Assembly: GCA_034769895.1 (NCBI GenBank)
Contig: CM068372.1
Coordinates: 376,589,410-376,653,409, forward strand
Length of the DNA: 64,000 nucleotides
Origin: Magicicada septendecula
Lineage: Eukaryota > Arthropoda > Insecta > Hemiptera > Cicadidae
Direction of reading: 5' to 3'
Shown: one piece after another, positions 42,990 to 55,189 of the stretch
How the letters are laid out: each line of letters starts with the position of its first letter
How positions within the stretch are numbered: the first letter of the stretch is position 1
The notes under the pieces: generated by a model
Database searches by the model: none
The model's input: the letters and a program-made list of their open reading frames with translations, nothing else
Told to the model about the DNA's origin: nothing
Program-made: the position numbers and the translations under genes

Positions 42990-43830
42990 CCTAATCCGTC
43001 GTCCTTTTAATGACCACCAATAAAGTACGTAGTTTACATACTCCCGTAGCACGGTTCGGTAAATGGCTTGTACTATTTTATAATACAGTACTTTGAAGCA
43101 GGTACAATGCGAATGCGCTTCGTTCAAAAGAAAAGAAAATTACAAATAGTTTCCGGGCGCATCAAACCTTATCGACGGGCGACCGCTCCCCTACACTGTT
43201 TTCCATACACCATCCCCTCCACTAGTGAGTGCATTAACTAAGATTACACATGCCTTAGAATGTGTCACATCAAGCTGTGTCTCCTCCTGACAGGAATCTT
43301 CGATAAACCTCTACTCCCATCAACTTGTATACGTAAACACTGTTTATAAAACCGACGCCAATTCAAAATTTACCGCGAGCACAAAACTTAATAGCACAAC
43401 TTAAAACGTAACTTTGGTTAAACACACTCCAGTTGTACATTAAATAACACAAATGATTCAAGACGACCGATTGTTGATTTGAAAACACTTCCTAATTATA
43501 ACTCAGTTTTCCGCGTACAAAGTCAAATATAAATAAGAAACGACAACAAGAGACGGGACGCGTGGTTATCACGGAGCCATGACATGCGCAAGGTCACGTG
43601 AGTCATGCGGTGTTAACAATAGAAATGCGTTCCTAAACCGGCGCTGTTATTTTTAGACCGGAAAATATTTTAATATCTCTACTAAATTGTAAGGACTTCT
43701 AATTGTTGTTATTTCCGCTCGCGGACTCATTAGTTGTTGTAATCGAGTTCGTCATCATCACCAGTGGTGTATACAGAGAGGGGGGCAAAGAGGAGCCATA
43801 CCCCCCCACCCAAAACCCGAACAGAAGTAA
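42990..43830. other. Unassigned stretch
   Basis: Right flank of the MULE. A second TTTACATACTCCC word lies at about 43029-43041. No gene is seen. Confidence 0.5.
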
Positions 43831-44329
43831 AATATCGGTACAGAGAACCATACATGACTTCCATGTTCTAAGATTTATATTTAAAATCATTTTCGAAATG
43901 AAATATTTTCATAGAAACTATTTCTTTCTTCAGCCTTAACCACAGTAGGTACCGTGGTCACTAACGTATACCACCTCACGTTATCACACTCGATTTTCAC
44001 TGATGATGGCAGTCGATGGCACTGCGGAAACGTCTGGTTTTGCAGAAAACATTGGACCACGGCCAAACAGCCCGGGAAGGAATTATAACAACAAACTACT
44101 TCTTTGTTGTCGATAACGTAGTACATTTTTTCAACTAAAATTTTCATTTATACAAAATTACGCCCTCCCCCTTCAACATCCTCTTCATTTATAGATATTT
44201 CTTATACCTTTCTACAGTGGATTAATATGACCTTCTTTTAAGGATATTTTATTTATCAAAATTAAGTACTTTATTCTTGTTAAAATATAAAACGTTGCAG
44301 GTAAACTACCCCTTCCCCTTAACCGATCT
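43831..44329 (-). mobile_element. Tandem-array element, copy 4 (partial, long form)
   Basis: On the minus strand it ends with the same CTGTACCGATATT and CATGTATGG terminus as copies 1 and 2, and starts inside the tandem array (GCAGGTAAACTACC and CTTAACCGATCT). Between lies a segment that copies 1 and 2 lack. It holds a hammerhead-like motif, an ACCACGGCC block and a GTACATTTTTTC stretch. Truncated at the array side. Confidence 0.75.
43998..44036 (+). ncRNA. Hammerhead-like motif in copy 4
   Basis: The exact core CTGATGA (44000-44006) is followed by a 5-bp stem (GCAGT with ACTGC, loop of seven) and GGAAACGTC (44027-44035). All the conserved core bases of a hammerhead are present in order. Stem III is minimal, as known for Penelope-type hammerheads. 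The opposite arm of stem I is not resolved by eye. Activity is untested. Confidence 0.55.
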
Positions 44330-44549
44330 ATTACTACACATGTCACTTTTTGTGGTTGAACTCGTTTTTTCGGCAATATTCGTTTTCCAACAAGTACTCG
44401 TTTTGTGGTTAACAAAAATGAAATCTCCATTATGTTGAGAGGATGTTGTCATTCCTTAATACATTGTTTTTTGTGCTTTCCTTTAACCATAAATATTTGT
44501 ATTTTTCAGTTTACATTTGTTGTTGTAGTTTTGTTAATTTGTCAACTCA

Positions 44550-44866
44550 AAAACGTTAGGTTCTTTATTTTAAGTATTACTGTGTTATAAACATTGTATA
44601 TACACATTAAACGTTTATGTTTTCCTCAACCGTAACTTTTATTTTTATAAACCATAACCATGGTTTTTATTCATTTCAGCAGTAAACTAAAAACCAAAAA
44701 CCGTTGTCAGCTAACCTCACAAATGTATTTTCGCTTTGCATTAAGAAATAGGACAATTTACAATTAGTACACTTCTTCTTTTCCACATGGTAATATATCG
44801 ATACAATCGCATATTAAAAACATCGAAAATGTACTGCAGGAATGGATAAAGGTACGGTTCCCATTT
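44550..44866. repeat. Dispersed repeat, inverted copy of 10310-10600
   Basis: The complement shares CCATTCCTGCAGTACATTTT, GTGGAAAAGAAGAAGTGTAC, GGTTTTTGGTTT and GTTGAGGAAAACATAAA blocks with 10310-10600. One copy has an extra ~20-bp AT-rich piece. No coding explanation is found. Confidence 0.85.
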
Positions 44867-45057
44867 TTCTTTGAATTGATAACACCTGGTTTGAAAATAA
44901 GAAAGACGGATGCGTGTTCAGAACTGCTATCCATGTTTGAAGCCCATGAACAGGACTTGTTTTCAAATTCTGGCGACACAGTACTGTATCTAGACCTAAG
45001 AAGTTAAAATGTCAGAAGTTTGGCAACAAGGCGATGGTTCTTGTTTTCTAGTACGAG

Positions 45058-45235
45058 AGAAGAAATATTTGGTGGATTTTCTTGAAGACGGCCCAACGGT
45101 GAACAGTGCGCGTTACATTGCGTCATAAAAGAAAAAACCTCCTAGAAACCATCGGAAGAAAAAATCTAAAAAAAAAGCTTCACGCAATTAAACCGCGTCA
45201 TGATAATGCTAGGCCTCACACACAGGCCTCTAGAC
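45058..45235 (+). pseudogene. mariner transposase fragment
   Basis: The frame E-K-K-Y-L-V-D-F-L-E-D-G-P-T-V-N-S-A-R-Y-I runs to a stop at 45126. A shifted frame then gives T-I-G-R-K-N-L-K-K-K-L-H-A-I-K-P-R-H-D-N-A-R-P-H-T. The L-V-D-F-L/M-x-x-G-x-T-V/I-N-x-x-x-Y block and the H-D-N-A-R-P-H-T second-aspartate motif are diagnostic of mariner. Only this central piece survives, with one clear frame shift. Confidence 0.85.
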
Positions 45236-45239
45236 ACAA

Positions 45240-46935
45240 ACCAAGGCCTTGCACACTTAAGGGGGGGGGGTTCCCCATCATCCCTGCAGACCTGATCTTG
45301 AACCATCACCACGGGTTACCAGGTTCAGTGACGGTACAAGTTACAATGTTAAGTATCAAATAAAGTTTTCTCGAGCCGCAGGTTATTAAATTTATTTTTT
45401 ATGTAATAAATTCTTCTACTGTTGTTCTTCATTAATACTTATCCTCCTGCAGCACACCCACCATACGAGCTTCAATTATCAAATGAAATCGTTTTTGTTA
45501 TACTTTACAATAGCCGGGATTTCGTATTTGTTGTAATAATTAACGAAGTTGTTGTTTTTCGCTATCTGTGTTTGCGTGAAAATATCAGCGGTCGCCAAAA
45601 AGCGGAGTGGCCAAAACAGAAATAGACCGTGGGAGTGAACAACAATAAGGCAGGACCGGATTGTTTGGCAGTGAACAGTGGTAATTAATTATCTGAAGCT
45701 GGACACAAGTCTGTGACTCATTCGTTGCAATTTATTGTTGCAATATGTGTCACAGATTCTTAAAAAATCTGTAAAATAAACGGTGGCGGTTGGGACAGGC
45801 CAGACCGACTTTCACCCTCACTAACACACACGCAGCGGATTATACCTGCCCCTTGGTGGCCGCCGTGACTCACATACTGGACATTTCTAAGCGCAGGAGC
45901 ATTTTTTTACTGTGCTTAAAAATTGCAAAACCGTTATTGTTTTTGAATTCTGGGCAAAATTCTAAGAAAAATGATACCAAACAACAACTATCAATAACCA
46001 ATCACTGTCCTTTATAGTCATAATGAGGTCATTATCCTGTTGTTTGCATGTTTGTGGTTACATTTTCTTCATAATTGTATGCTTAATGAGTTATGCTTAT
46101 TCTTATTTATTATACAAATATTAATATCACCAATAATAATTGTAGGGTAGTCGCATTCTGTAATATATTCTTAAAATCATTTTAAAAATTATTATTGGTT
46201 TGTTTGTATTGACGATAAATGTCATACAAGGAAAGGTTAAAGCTATTATTACTGAGATTAAGACATTGGTAACATGAATAATTTCGGCTGTAGGAAGTAG
46301 GATTTATTGTTACTTATGTAGACCTATAATAGTATGTCTGTCTAATTTGTGTACATATTTAGTTACTTATATTTTACTGACGATACCATATATATTATTG
46401 TATGAATACGAAAGAATAAAATTTGAATCTGAGTGTAACAATATTTTATTTTTTTATTTTTCCAATCAACATTAGTCGCTTGATTAGATTTTTATAGTGT
46501 TGAAAACAGAGATTTGTCACAATTATGTCGTGTTTAGACTCATTTTTCTTAAAATTTCGTAAAGGTTACACAAATTAAAAAAGTTGTAATTATATAGTGG
46601 ACGGAACACTTTGGAAATTATACCTGTGGCGCGCGGGCCGGCTGAGTGCGCGTGTGTCAGTGAGAGCACCTCATACAGTCTGGCCGGTCTCAACGCCACC
46701 GTTCATTTCACAGACTGTAAATCAAATGTCATAATTTCAAATTTCAAAAGTCATAGGCATAAACTAAATGGATTCGACTGCATATCCAGAGTTTCGACGT
46801 CAGTACCGCCTCACGTTTGATGTTGGGGAAAATAAATCGTTTGGTACACCGAAAAACGGAGTTGGTATTAATACTGAAGACCGAGATTCGAGCCAAATCT
46901 TCTTCTTTATAATATGATGTCATCATCTTTTCAAC
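45240..46935. other. Unassigned stretch
   Basis: A poly-G run lies at 45261-45270. The rest is AT-rich with small unrecognised frames. Confidence 0.5.
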
Positions 46936-47228
46936 GGTTTTAGGCTTTAGCGGCTCAGGTGTTGCCACGTTTAATATTCCGGCCTTCTACTAGAGCCGCT
47001 ACGGTATACTTGATAGAATTGCCCTAAATCGTCTAAAATGGTCGCCTACAATCGGCTTAACCCAATAAACGACTGCCCCATCACCAAACAACTATGGAAT
47101 TATAAGTCGCAAGGACTGAGAGCGTCGGGAATGACCAACTCTAGCGTATCTCCTCGGGACCGGAAGAAACCAATTTTGGTTTAATCCTTGCGGAAGGCGA
47201 TGATGATGACGTTCTTCCTCCTTTTATT

Positions 47229-47400
47229 TCATGCTTGTACTTCTGTCTGGGCCATCTCCTCCCAGATGCGCCCCTCAATCATTCCCTCGACCTGGATGTT
47301 GAACCAGTTTGAATGGTGTATCAGGTGACCGACCATACTGCTTCTCCTTTCCGCAAAGGCTTTATCTAGAATCTTGCCTTCATTCATTCTCTTCAAAATC

Positions 47401-47435
<35 letters not shown>

Positions 47436-47480
47436 TGGCACTCTTCTGTCCATGGTATTCATGAGACCATCCTCCGGCAT
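47229..47480 (-). pseudogene. LINE C-terminal fragment, copy in composite B
   Basis: The frame contains I-L-K-R-M-N-E-G-K-I-L-D-K-A-F-A-E-R-R, M-V-G-H-L-I-H-H-S-N and V-E-G-M-I-E-G-R. The Asp run near its N-terminus is the translated (ATC)n repeat. It is the duplicate of 3808-4040. Confidence 0.75.
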
Positions 47481-47514
47481 ATCATCATCATCTTCTTAAC
47501 GGTTGTAGGCTTTA

Positions 47515-47832
47515 GCGGCCTGTTTCTATTCCACAATCCACCTTTTCTTAGGGCTACCAACTTTTCTTCTGCCTCTAGGGCTGTAATTTTTCGCCATCTT
47601 CGGTATCCTACTTTCTTCCATTCTATCTATGTGTTGAATCCATTTTCTTCTGTATTCTTTAATCCTTCCATTAACTGCAAACATATCTAAATCCCTTCTT
47701 ATCTCCTTATTTCTTATATGATCTCGTCTATTACACCTTTTAACTGATCTCATAAATTCCATTTCTGCTGTTTGTATCTAATGTTCATCTTTTTCAATAT
47801 GACCCAAGTTTCAGAACCAAACAGTAGTGTAC
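47515..47832 (-). pseudogene. LINE C-terminal fragment, copy in composite B
   Basis: The frame reads M-E-F-M-R-S-V-K-R-C-N-R-R-D-H-I-R-N-K-E-I-R-R, W-I-Q-H-I-D-R-M-E-E-S-R-I-P-K and G-R-R-K-V-G-S-P-K-K-R-W. It is the duplicate of the right part of 4041-4391 and has fewer changes in the R-M-E-E-S-R-I-P motif. Confidence 0.82.
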
Positions 47833-50627
47833 GTTCAGATATGTGACAGTTATATTCCTTTCCTATTTTGTGTATGTATATTACTCGCTGGAGGTCGTCT
47901 TCTGAAGTGGCGCATATAGGTTGGGACCTTAGGATGTTTTCACATCCAGGAGTAGGATATGCGGAATATAGAGCCGTTTGGACCAGAGCATCTACCTACT
48001 CAAGACGGCCGTGAAGAGCCACACCCTTTTCGATGTGGTCCTATAACAGAACACGACGGATCTAGACCAGAGAAGGTCGATAAAAAAATCTAGCCGGCAT
48101 AGGGTCGATTGCCCTATACGGTGGTCTCAATCAACAACTCACAATTCCAACACGAAATGTTACAAGTGAAATTATCCTGATGATGGTGACCTGAACCACC
48201 GATGTGCTAATCATGTACCCTATATCGTATATTCCATGATACGTACATGAAATAAAATATTACAGATACTGGCCTCCTTCCTGTGGTATTACACGTTTGC
48301 CTGTGTATGAGGTTGCTGATACCTGTCGCACGCCTTCATAGGTGGTGGACGAGTGGAACGCCTCATGGGTCATACAGAAACAATGCGCCGAGGCGATACG
48401 AAACCAGCGTCCCTTGTCTGGAGTTACGAACAGTGGCGCCCATCGCCACCACGAGACCAACGGCGTAGTCGCCCCCCCCCACCACCCCATATATTCGTCT
48501 CCAGCCTCCTATCAAATAACCGTTGTAAATTACTAAACGACTTGGAGTAAAAATTTTAACGTATTGTTCCGTTTTAGGAATTTCACAATTTTTTAACACC
48601 TGGACAGGAAATTGTAAACTAAACCTGACTGCAGTATTTACTTTAATTGTTTTTCACCTTTAGATGTACCACGAGCCAAAAATAGAAGTACAAATTTTCA
48701 AAAAATTGTGTCAGTATTAGCCATCAACAAGTTAGTTAACAAGAAAGAATCTTGTCAGAGCTGAAATTGTTAATAGCTCTGGGGTGAGTTATTCCACTGG
48801 TGGAACATGTTTAGAACCCGACTCAAGACAGAAGACGTGAACTGATCGACTATCACAAAAAGAATATGATACACTTTTTTAACATTGAAAATGTTTATAA
48901 GGACGTGTCGCACATTTGCGGCCGATCGCTGGTGCGTGATCGAAAATGGAAACCGGTGAGTTTCCATAGAAACTACTTCTTTGTTGTCAATAACGTAGTA
49001 CACATATAAAACTTCGCTTATGAATGCGACTACATTTAACTTATAATATGTACATTGGTAAATGAAGAATGAATTCATTGATTGGTGAATGAACATAAAT
49101 ATATATATATATATTTTAGATTTACTGAAGCATTTTCAATGCCCTTCTCTGTGCATTGCATTTGTGTAATGTCTGTAAATTTTTTATTAATGGACTGCAT
49201 GTCTTTTAATTGAATATGATTTTTTTAAATGGATCGTACGTGTGGTACGATATTATCGTGTGATCGTACGCGGTGGCAGCACTGCTAAGTGCACAGTTCT
49301 CATGGCGGTAACAGTTCAGCTTTCGCAACAATCAGCTCTGTTGCTACACCATCATCAAACGCACGCTTCATTCAGAACTGCAGTGCGTTGGTTGCAAGTT
49401 CACACCACAAGGTCGCTTACAAATATCTTATTATCGACACTCGATACTACAACGAACAAAATTACCAGCCCACGCCGTGTTAACTTTATTGTAAATGCTA
49501 TACAAAGTCGACTACGTTTTTGCTTTAATTCTCACAATAATGCTAACAAATACAAAAGAATTATATGAAATTGCAATGTTCTAGTTGAATAACATTTTAT
49601 TGTTTGTATAATAAAAGTCAAGTGAGAATCCACGGAGGTGGAACCGCCCACCGAAATCTCCACGATCCCATTAAGGAGAAACGAGTTTATTTTTGTTGGC
49701 ACGCTATTTTATTAAAAAAAAAAAAAAAAAAAATACCGACCGAGAATAATATGTATTTTTACGTCGTAATGCATGTGAAAAAGAAACGTATTTAGATAAA
49801 TAAGTAATTTTATGACCATAAAAATTGACATATTCTGATCATAATACCGACTGGACATTAATCCGGCGTCCAACTCCAGTATTTAGAGGTTAGAGGTTGG
49901 TGTTAATTGGAGGTTAATTGGTAATAATCTGACACAGTTGCTGGTGTAAGTAGGAGTTGCTCCTGGGGGAGGGAGATTACCTTCAGTGGGGGGAGGGGGA
50001 GACTAGCTTGAAGGTTGGACCTCCGCCTTTTCTCAGCGACATTCCCCATTTTGCTCATATAATTTTATAAATACTTTGCGTCTCAAGTTTTTTGAGTAAA
50101 CTAACGTCAAGTAAAGGCCTAAAGGTTAAAAAAATATGGAGAACCGGTGACATAAAAATATTCTATCTTGATCAATCGTTATTCACATTAAAGGTAATAA
50201 GTATCATGTCATTGTGAATCCCTTTTATTCTAAATTTCTATTGTTAATAAATATTGTGAAAATGAGTCTTGCTGAGGATATTAAAAAAAAATGTTTTATT
50301 ACCCCTTCGCACTTTAATTTAAGAATGTTTCCCGAAGAATGCTTTAAGCAACTTCTAGTTTAGGCCTACCTGTACAAAGACGACGCGACGTTCAAACGTT
50401 CAAACCACACAAATATTATACTGGAGGACTCTGTACGGAGAAATGTGTGTCTAGGCGAGAAAGCTAAGGGTAAATTAGACCACCATCTAATTAAGCAGGG
50501 GTCTATTAGACTCCTGTAATGTTCGAGGGAAAATTCATTGTCACATCACGATCTATATACGGGCAATACGGAAACAATGAATACTCATACCGCTGTTAAT
50601 ATCTATGGAATATTATAATTAAATTTG

Positions 50628-50630
<3 letters not shown>
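47833..50630. other. Mostly unassigned; a few short shared segments
   Basis: The stretch 48958-49010 shares an AACTACTTCTTTGTTGTC block with 44088-44125, and 49082-49180 matches 17268-17362. The part 49955-50110 resembles the CAGTGGC MITE family interior. There is an A run at 49712-49731. The open frames at 48260-48490 and 49242-49568 have no recognisable domain. Confidence 0.5.

Positions 50631-50633
<3 letters not shown>

Positions 50634-50677
<44 letters not shown>
50634..50677. repeat. (AAT)n microsatellite
   Basis: About 14 perfect trinucleotide units. Confidence 0.95.
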
Positions 50678-50699
50678 TAAGTTTAATAGATATTATTAT

Positions 50700-50900
50700 T
50701 CTTTGTGTAATATATCTCTTGGATATGCTATTGGATCTTTACTGGAGTGGTTTCTCATTGCCTCGTCCATCCTATGCCGTTGATTGGACAGGATTCCGCC
50801 TTTAGTGATGGTTTCCCATTCCCAAGGCAAGAGAGTGCACTACCTTTATACCCCTTCATTGGAGGCCATTGATATTTGGTAAACGGTATGTCCTTATTAC
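50700..50900 (-). repeat. Possible LINE 5' UTR-type repeat
   Basis: The complement contains GTGCACTCTCTTGCCTTGGG and GGGAAACC, followed by TAAAGGCGGA and ATGGACGAGGCAATG. This word order recalls a conserved non-coding repeat found next to insect retroelements. Memory-based, with no frame to support it. Confidence 0.3.
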
Positions 50901-50933
50901 GGGAGATGGTCGGTCTCTGCATTCGTTAACCGT

Positions 50934-53900
50934 TGTAACGTCTCGCGGGATCTCTAAGAGTCTTAAATAGTACTTTTGCTTTAAAGGTTTCTTTTCGTCT
51001 ATTTATGCTCCTCTGAAAATCTCGCTTTAATGAGAGTCACTGTAATTGTTTATTGAAATAATGTTTTATTAGCCCCACTGTTGGGTTCGCCAATCTTGTA
51101 ACGTCTCGCGGGATCAATCGGATAGTATCGTTAGATCTTATCGTCACTCTTGCGATCGTCACAGAATTCGTTATACTGTATTTTATGTTTACAGTTCCAA
51201 AAAAAATGAAATCGAGGGTGTGTGATTTGGGAGAATTCAATGAAGTTGTTTGACCGTAGTTAGGAGAGAGAGTGCAAAAGGTATTATCCTCTTGGCATAC
51301 AATTACTTAATTTAAATTTCTCCGCTCGTGAGACCAGCTGATTTGACGTTTACAAACAACAAATTGGAGGTTAAATTAACACCAATTGTCTGTAATATTT
51401 TCTGGTTGTTCGTCCTCTTCTTTGTCTCCTGACACTCTGTAAACAACTACCCTCTACTGAAAATAATACACATTTTATTATTTATAACAAAGTATTCATG
51501 GTATTTATTTATTAAATACACTGTTTTTATCTTCTCCCAATACAAAAGGTTATAATCGATTCTCCCTGTCAACACAACATTAGTTCGATCTTGTTTGGTA
51601 AACGTAGAAAGTATAACAAAATATTTTTATCCTTTATAAAATATAAAACAATAAAGAATTAATTTATTAATTTCCCAGGGTTATGTGTAAGTTCTTTGTG
51701 CTATGAGACGGTCAGAAATGAATAATTTAATACCAAGCTTTACATAAAAAAATAGATTATATTTGTTTTTTCTTTAGTATGTAGTTCCGGGTTTATCCGC
51801 CAGAGTACAGGTTATGTTCTTCGCTACAAACACGGAATTATTTAATAGCGGCTGAAAATTCACAGAGATCCGTTATGCAGATTTTTTGGTTAACAAAAAA
51901 TAATAAAGTTTGTTTCACCTCTTTTCCTGAAGTGTTTACTTATATGGTGCTGTTTCTAGTGTTAGAAGTTATAGTTGAGTTGTAATTTAGTTAATTTTAC
52001 TAGGATACGGTCTCACCAAAATCTCGAAGTGCTAGATACTAGGCCTGGAACCAGTCGTTAAGTTTTCTCAAAATTTCGTCAAATAAAGGGCGTGGATGGT
52101 GCTACTTGAAGAAGTTCTAATAGAATGTGTACATCTCTCGTCAATTTTTATTAAATTTCGCACTGTTTATTCCAAAAGTATTCATAAATTTTCAAATTTT
52201 AAATAGGCATTACACTTTTTTTCAAACGTTCACTTCCCAATCGTTTTAACAATCAATTTCAATCTTGTTAGTTGGTTATTCGTAGTAACCAAGAATTTTT
52301 TATCGTTTTTTATTGGTGAATCTATATACTTTTGAGTATATAGGCTATTATTAATTATTATAAATTTATTTCTTCTTTATAGAAAAATAATCCTTTTTTA
52401 ATTTTGTTTATAATCCAATTTAATTTATCTAAGGTTTTTCTTTCTATTTTCTCTTAAGCTTATACATAGGTCTTTAATATTTTAATTTCCTTCAATTGTA
52501 TTTATTTATTATTTATTATTTGCTTAAAGTATCCTTACTCTAAACTATTTTCCTATGCCATTTTGCTCATATAGTATTATTTTATATTATTATTATTTTA
52601 CATCTAACAATGGGTTATCTTATATTTAAACACAATTATTATATTAAACATAAAATTATAACTAGGTACAAGACCTTTGTGGCCTACACAATACAAATTA
52701 TACAAAATACAAACAAAATACAAAATTTGTCAGCAGCAATATAGTCCACTGCTACAATTGATTGTTTTTCCATCTACAGTATAAATCTGTGAGATGCTCC
52801 TTTTTAACAATTTACTCTCTCACTATGTACACTATATCTCACTTTGTACACTATATGTCATTTTGTTATTGTTTATAGTGTTCTGTAGTACAAAGTATTC
52901 TATAGCTAGGTACATAATACCCATTTCTGACCTTTAGAGTGGGGTGATTGTGTTATCATATTTGGGCATGGGTTATGTAACGTTGTGACGATTTAAATTG
53001 TAGAAATAATCAAAATAATAAAATTGTTTAAAAATTAAGGTTGCGTGCTATTAAACCATTTAAATCTCACTGTATTAATATAAAATATCTGTATGTACTC
53101 AGTATGAGAGGAAGCAGTAATTAGTTAGTTAGAAGATACTCTAATAAAAAGATAAATTGTAAAGAGTTATTAATATCATATTTAACCCTTTGCTTGTGAG
53201 CAGGCGCTGTCCTGTTGATTCCGGACTCGACATGTTTTCCGAGTCTTGTGTAAGTTAGAATAAGATAAAAAAACCTAATGTTAATAATTAAAAATCTGAA
53301 GACACAGATAGTCGCTAAAACAACTGATTTAAATTATGTATATTTGTTTAGGGATAGTTTGTATAAATAAAAATGTTAACATAAAGAGAGACAGGGACTA
53401 TATTCTCGCGCGGTAATTGCCCCACTACCATTTTGTCCAGTACCAGGCGAAGGGAGCAGAATTTCGCTCTCTCGCAATGGTGACTTCGTACAGTATAGAC
53501 GTAAGAGCTGTGCTCTTAAAATATGTTACCTATACTTTGTTTTACCTTAAGATGGTATACCAGAAATAGCTGTTTAAAGCATCTGGATGTGTTAACTAAT
53601 ATAGTCATGTAAACAGACAAGAAATTTAAAGTGTAAAACTCGAAACGTAAAAAAAGGTGTAACACAAGATGACTTCGAACTTCATGAAATAACAACACTT
53701 CCAACATCATACCTGGAGATGTGAACTATCAGAAGCCACAAACTCTAGTACACTCGACAGAATATGCAGATCAGGACATCCGAGAATCTACAAGATCATC
53801 GTAGATATCTACACAACATATTGTTCAACCTGCGAACTTTGGAGCCCTTTACTGAGGAAGACAAGACCGAGATGACGACGTAGCTGTTCCTGTTTCCCAA

Positions 53901-54567
53901 GACGGATACCCCAGGACGAGTCTTCTGCATACCAATTAAAAGGTGACTCGATAGCCTGTCTATCGAGGGTTACTAATATTTGTTACACAACACATCTTGA
54001 AAGAGACTTTTCAGAAACTATTAACCTTGTAAAGACTTATAAATTAAATCTAAGAATTTCATGTAACTATTCTAACTTCATACGTTGTAACAGTTTATAT
54101 GCTAATGTAGAGTAATATTATTCAAGCAATAATACCATTCTTCCAATGGTTGAATAAAAGAAAGTCTTGCAAGCTAATATCATGAATTGATTATGACTAA
54201 AAGTTTTAACGAATAAATACCGAAGGTTACCCGGATCCGAGGTATATCTACAGAATCAATTTTGATCCCAAAGTTTAATGAAACCTTTCAAATAACTTAA
54301 TAATTAGTAATGTCATGGGATCTGTCAGTAAATGTTTTTAAATGTTAAATAAAGAGAAGTCTTCTTGTTACACACATATGAGGAGTGCTTAAATCAATTG
54401 TATACCTTGCCATTGTTTCGTTACACAGTTAGTAAGTAATTTGTTATATTAATTATTTGTGATACATTCTGTTACAACGTAGGCAGCCCATCTAATTAAC
54501 GGAGTTTAATTACGATGGGTTCCCTGGATTTGTAACGCGGCGAAAAGACGTTACAACGTTACACCGT
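50934..54567 (-). mobile_element. Possible LTR-retrotransposon fossil, Gypsy-like
   Basis: TGTAACGTCTCGCGGG occurs at 50934 and again near 51099. A primer-binding-site-like stretch lies between them on the minus strand. A TGTAACG-type start on the same strand lies near 54567, with about 3.5 kb of AT-rich non-coding DNA between. This would fit a large or composite long terminal repeat of a broken, old element. No target duplication and no protein domain are visible, so the call is weak. Confidence 0.3.
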
Positions 54568-55139
54568 ATAAGCGAACGTTCCCCCCTCTCAGTCACAGGA
54601 AGGTAAATGTGAGGATTTCCCTTCATCGGGTTCACAACCTTAATATGCAATATATTCACGCCCATTTAAAAAAAAAATAAAAATCATTACATGTGTAGGC
54701 GTACTAATCGTTTCTGAATTGTCCCTATAACAGTCGTGATGATGACAATAAATTCTATCGAAATGTTGACAAAAATGTGTTAGTGATTAGTTAACTGACC
54801 GAACCTCAAATACACTTTTCATCATTTACTAAACCGAGTCACTATCAATATTGAACTAACGATAATATCTAGTGTCGACCGACTCCGTGTATATACGGGA
54901 TTACCGTAGAATTAATGCTGTATCCTAAGCACAGTTTATATTTAATGGATTTCTGTAAAACCTCAGCCGCCTCTCCGTCTCCGGTTTCCAAATGTATCAG
55001 TCCGTCCGGCCCACATCCTTTTCCAGGCCTCTCTAGACATTATTGCTTCCTTCAGTTCATCCCGTCAACTTCTTCGGTTCATCACCGTCCCCGTTTTTCT
55101 CTCGGTATTCATTGCAATCAATATACTCGTGGGTGATCT
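54568..55139. other. Unassigned stretch
   Basis: A degenerate hammerhead-like text lies at 54737-54770 (GTGATGATGAC, then ATCGAAATG). A 73-codon serine/proline-rich plus-strand frame at 54915-55136 may be the antisense of a LINE but is not recognisable. Confidence 0.35.
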
Positions 55140-55189
55140 AGAGTCGTCCATTCTTCTGGTTTGAGAAGAAACAATTAGTATGCCCAAAC

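Larger units (their letters stand above)
46956..47832. repeat. Composite repeat, copy B
   Basis: The partner of 3535-4391, with the same four-piece order. It differs by a longer ATC microsatellite (47399-47435) and scattered changes. It begins inside the MITE right end. To its left, at 46925-46953, is an extra CTTTAGCGGC LINE-end word, which suggests that the copy landed next to or recombined with a related LINE tail. Confidence 0.88.

Noticed and set aside
48260-48599. Four overlapping frames on both strands in a GC-rich patch
   Set aside because: Open in several frames because of composition, with no motif in any of them.
54737-54770. Further hammerhead-like motif
   Set aside because: The GATGATGA and CGAAA halves are present, but no stem pairs between them.
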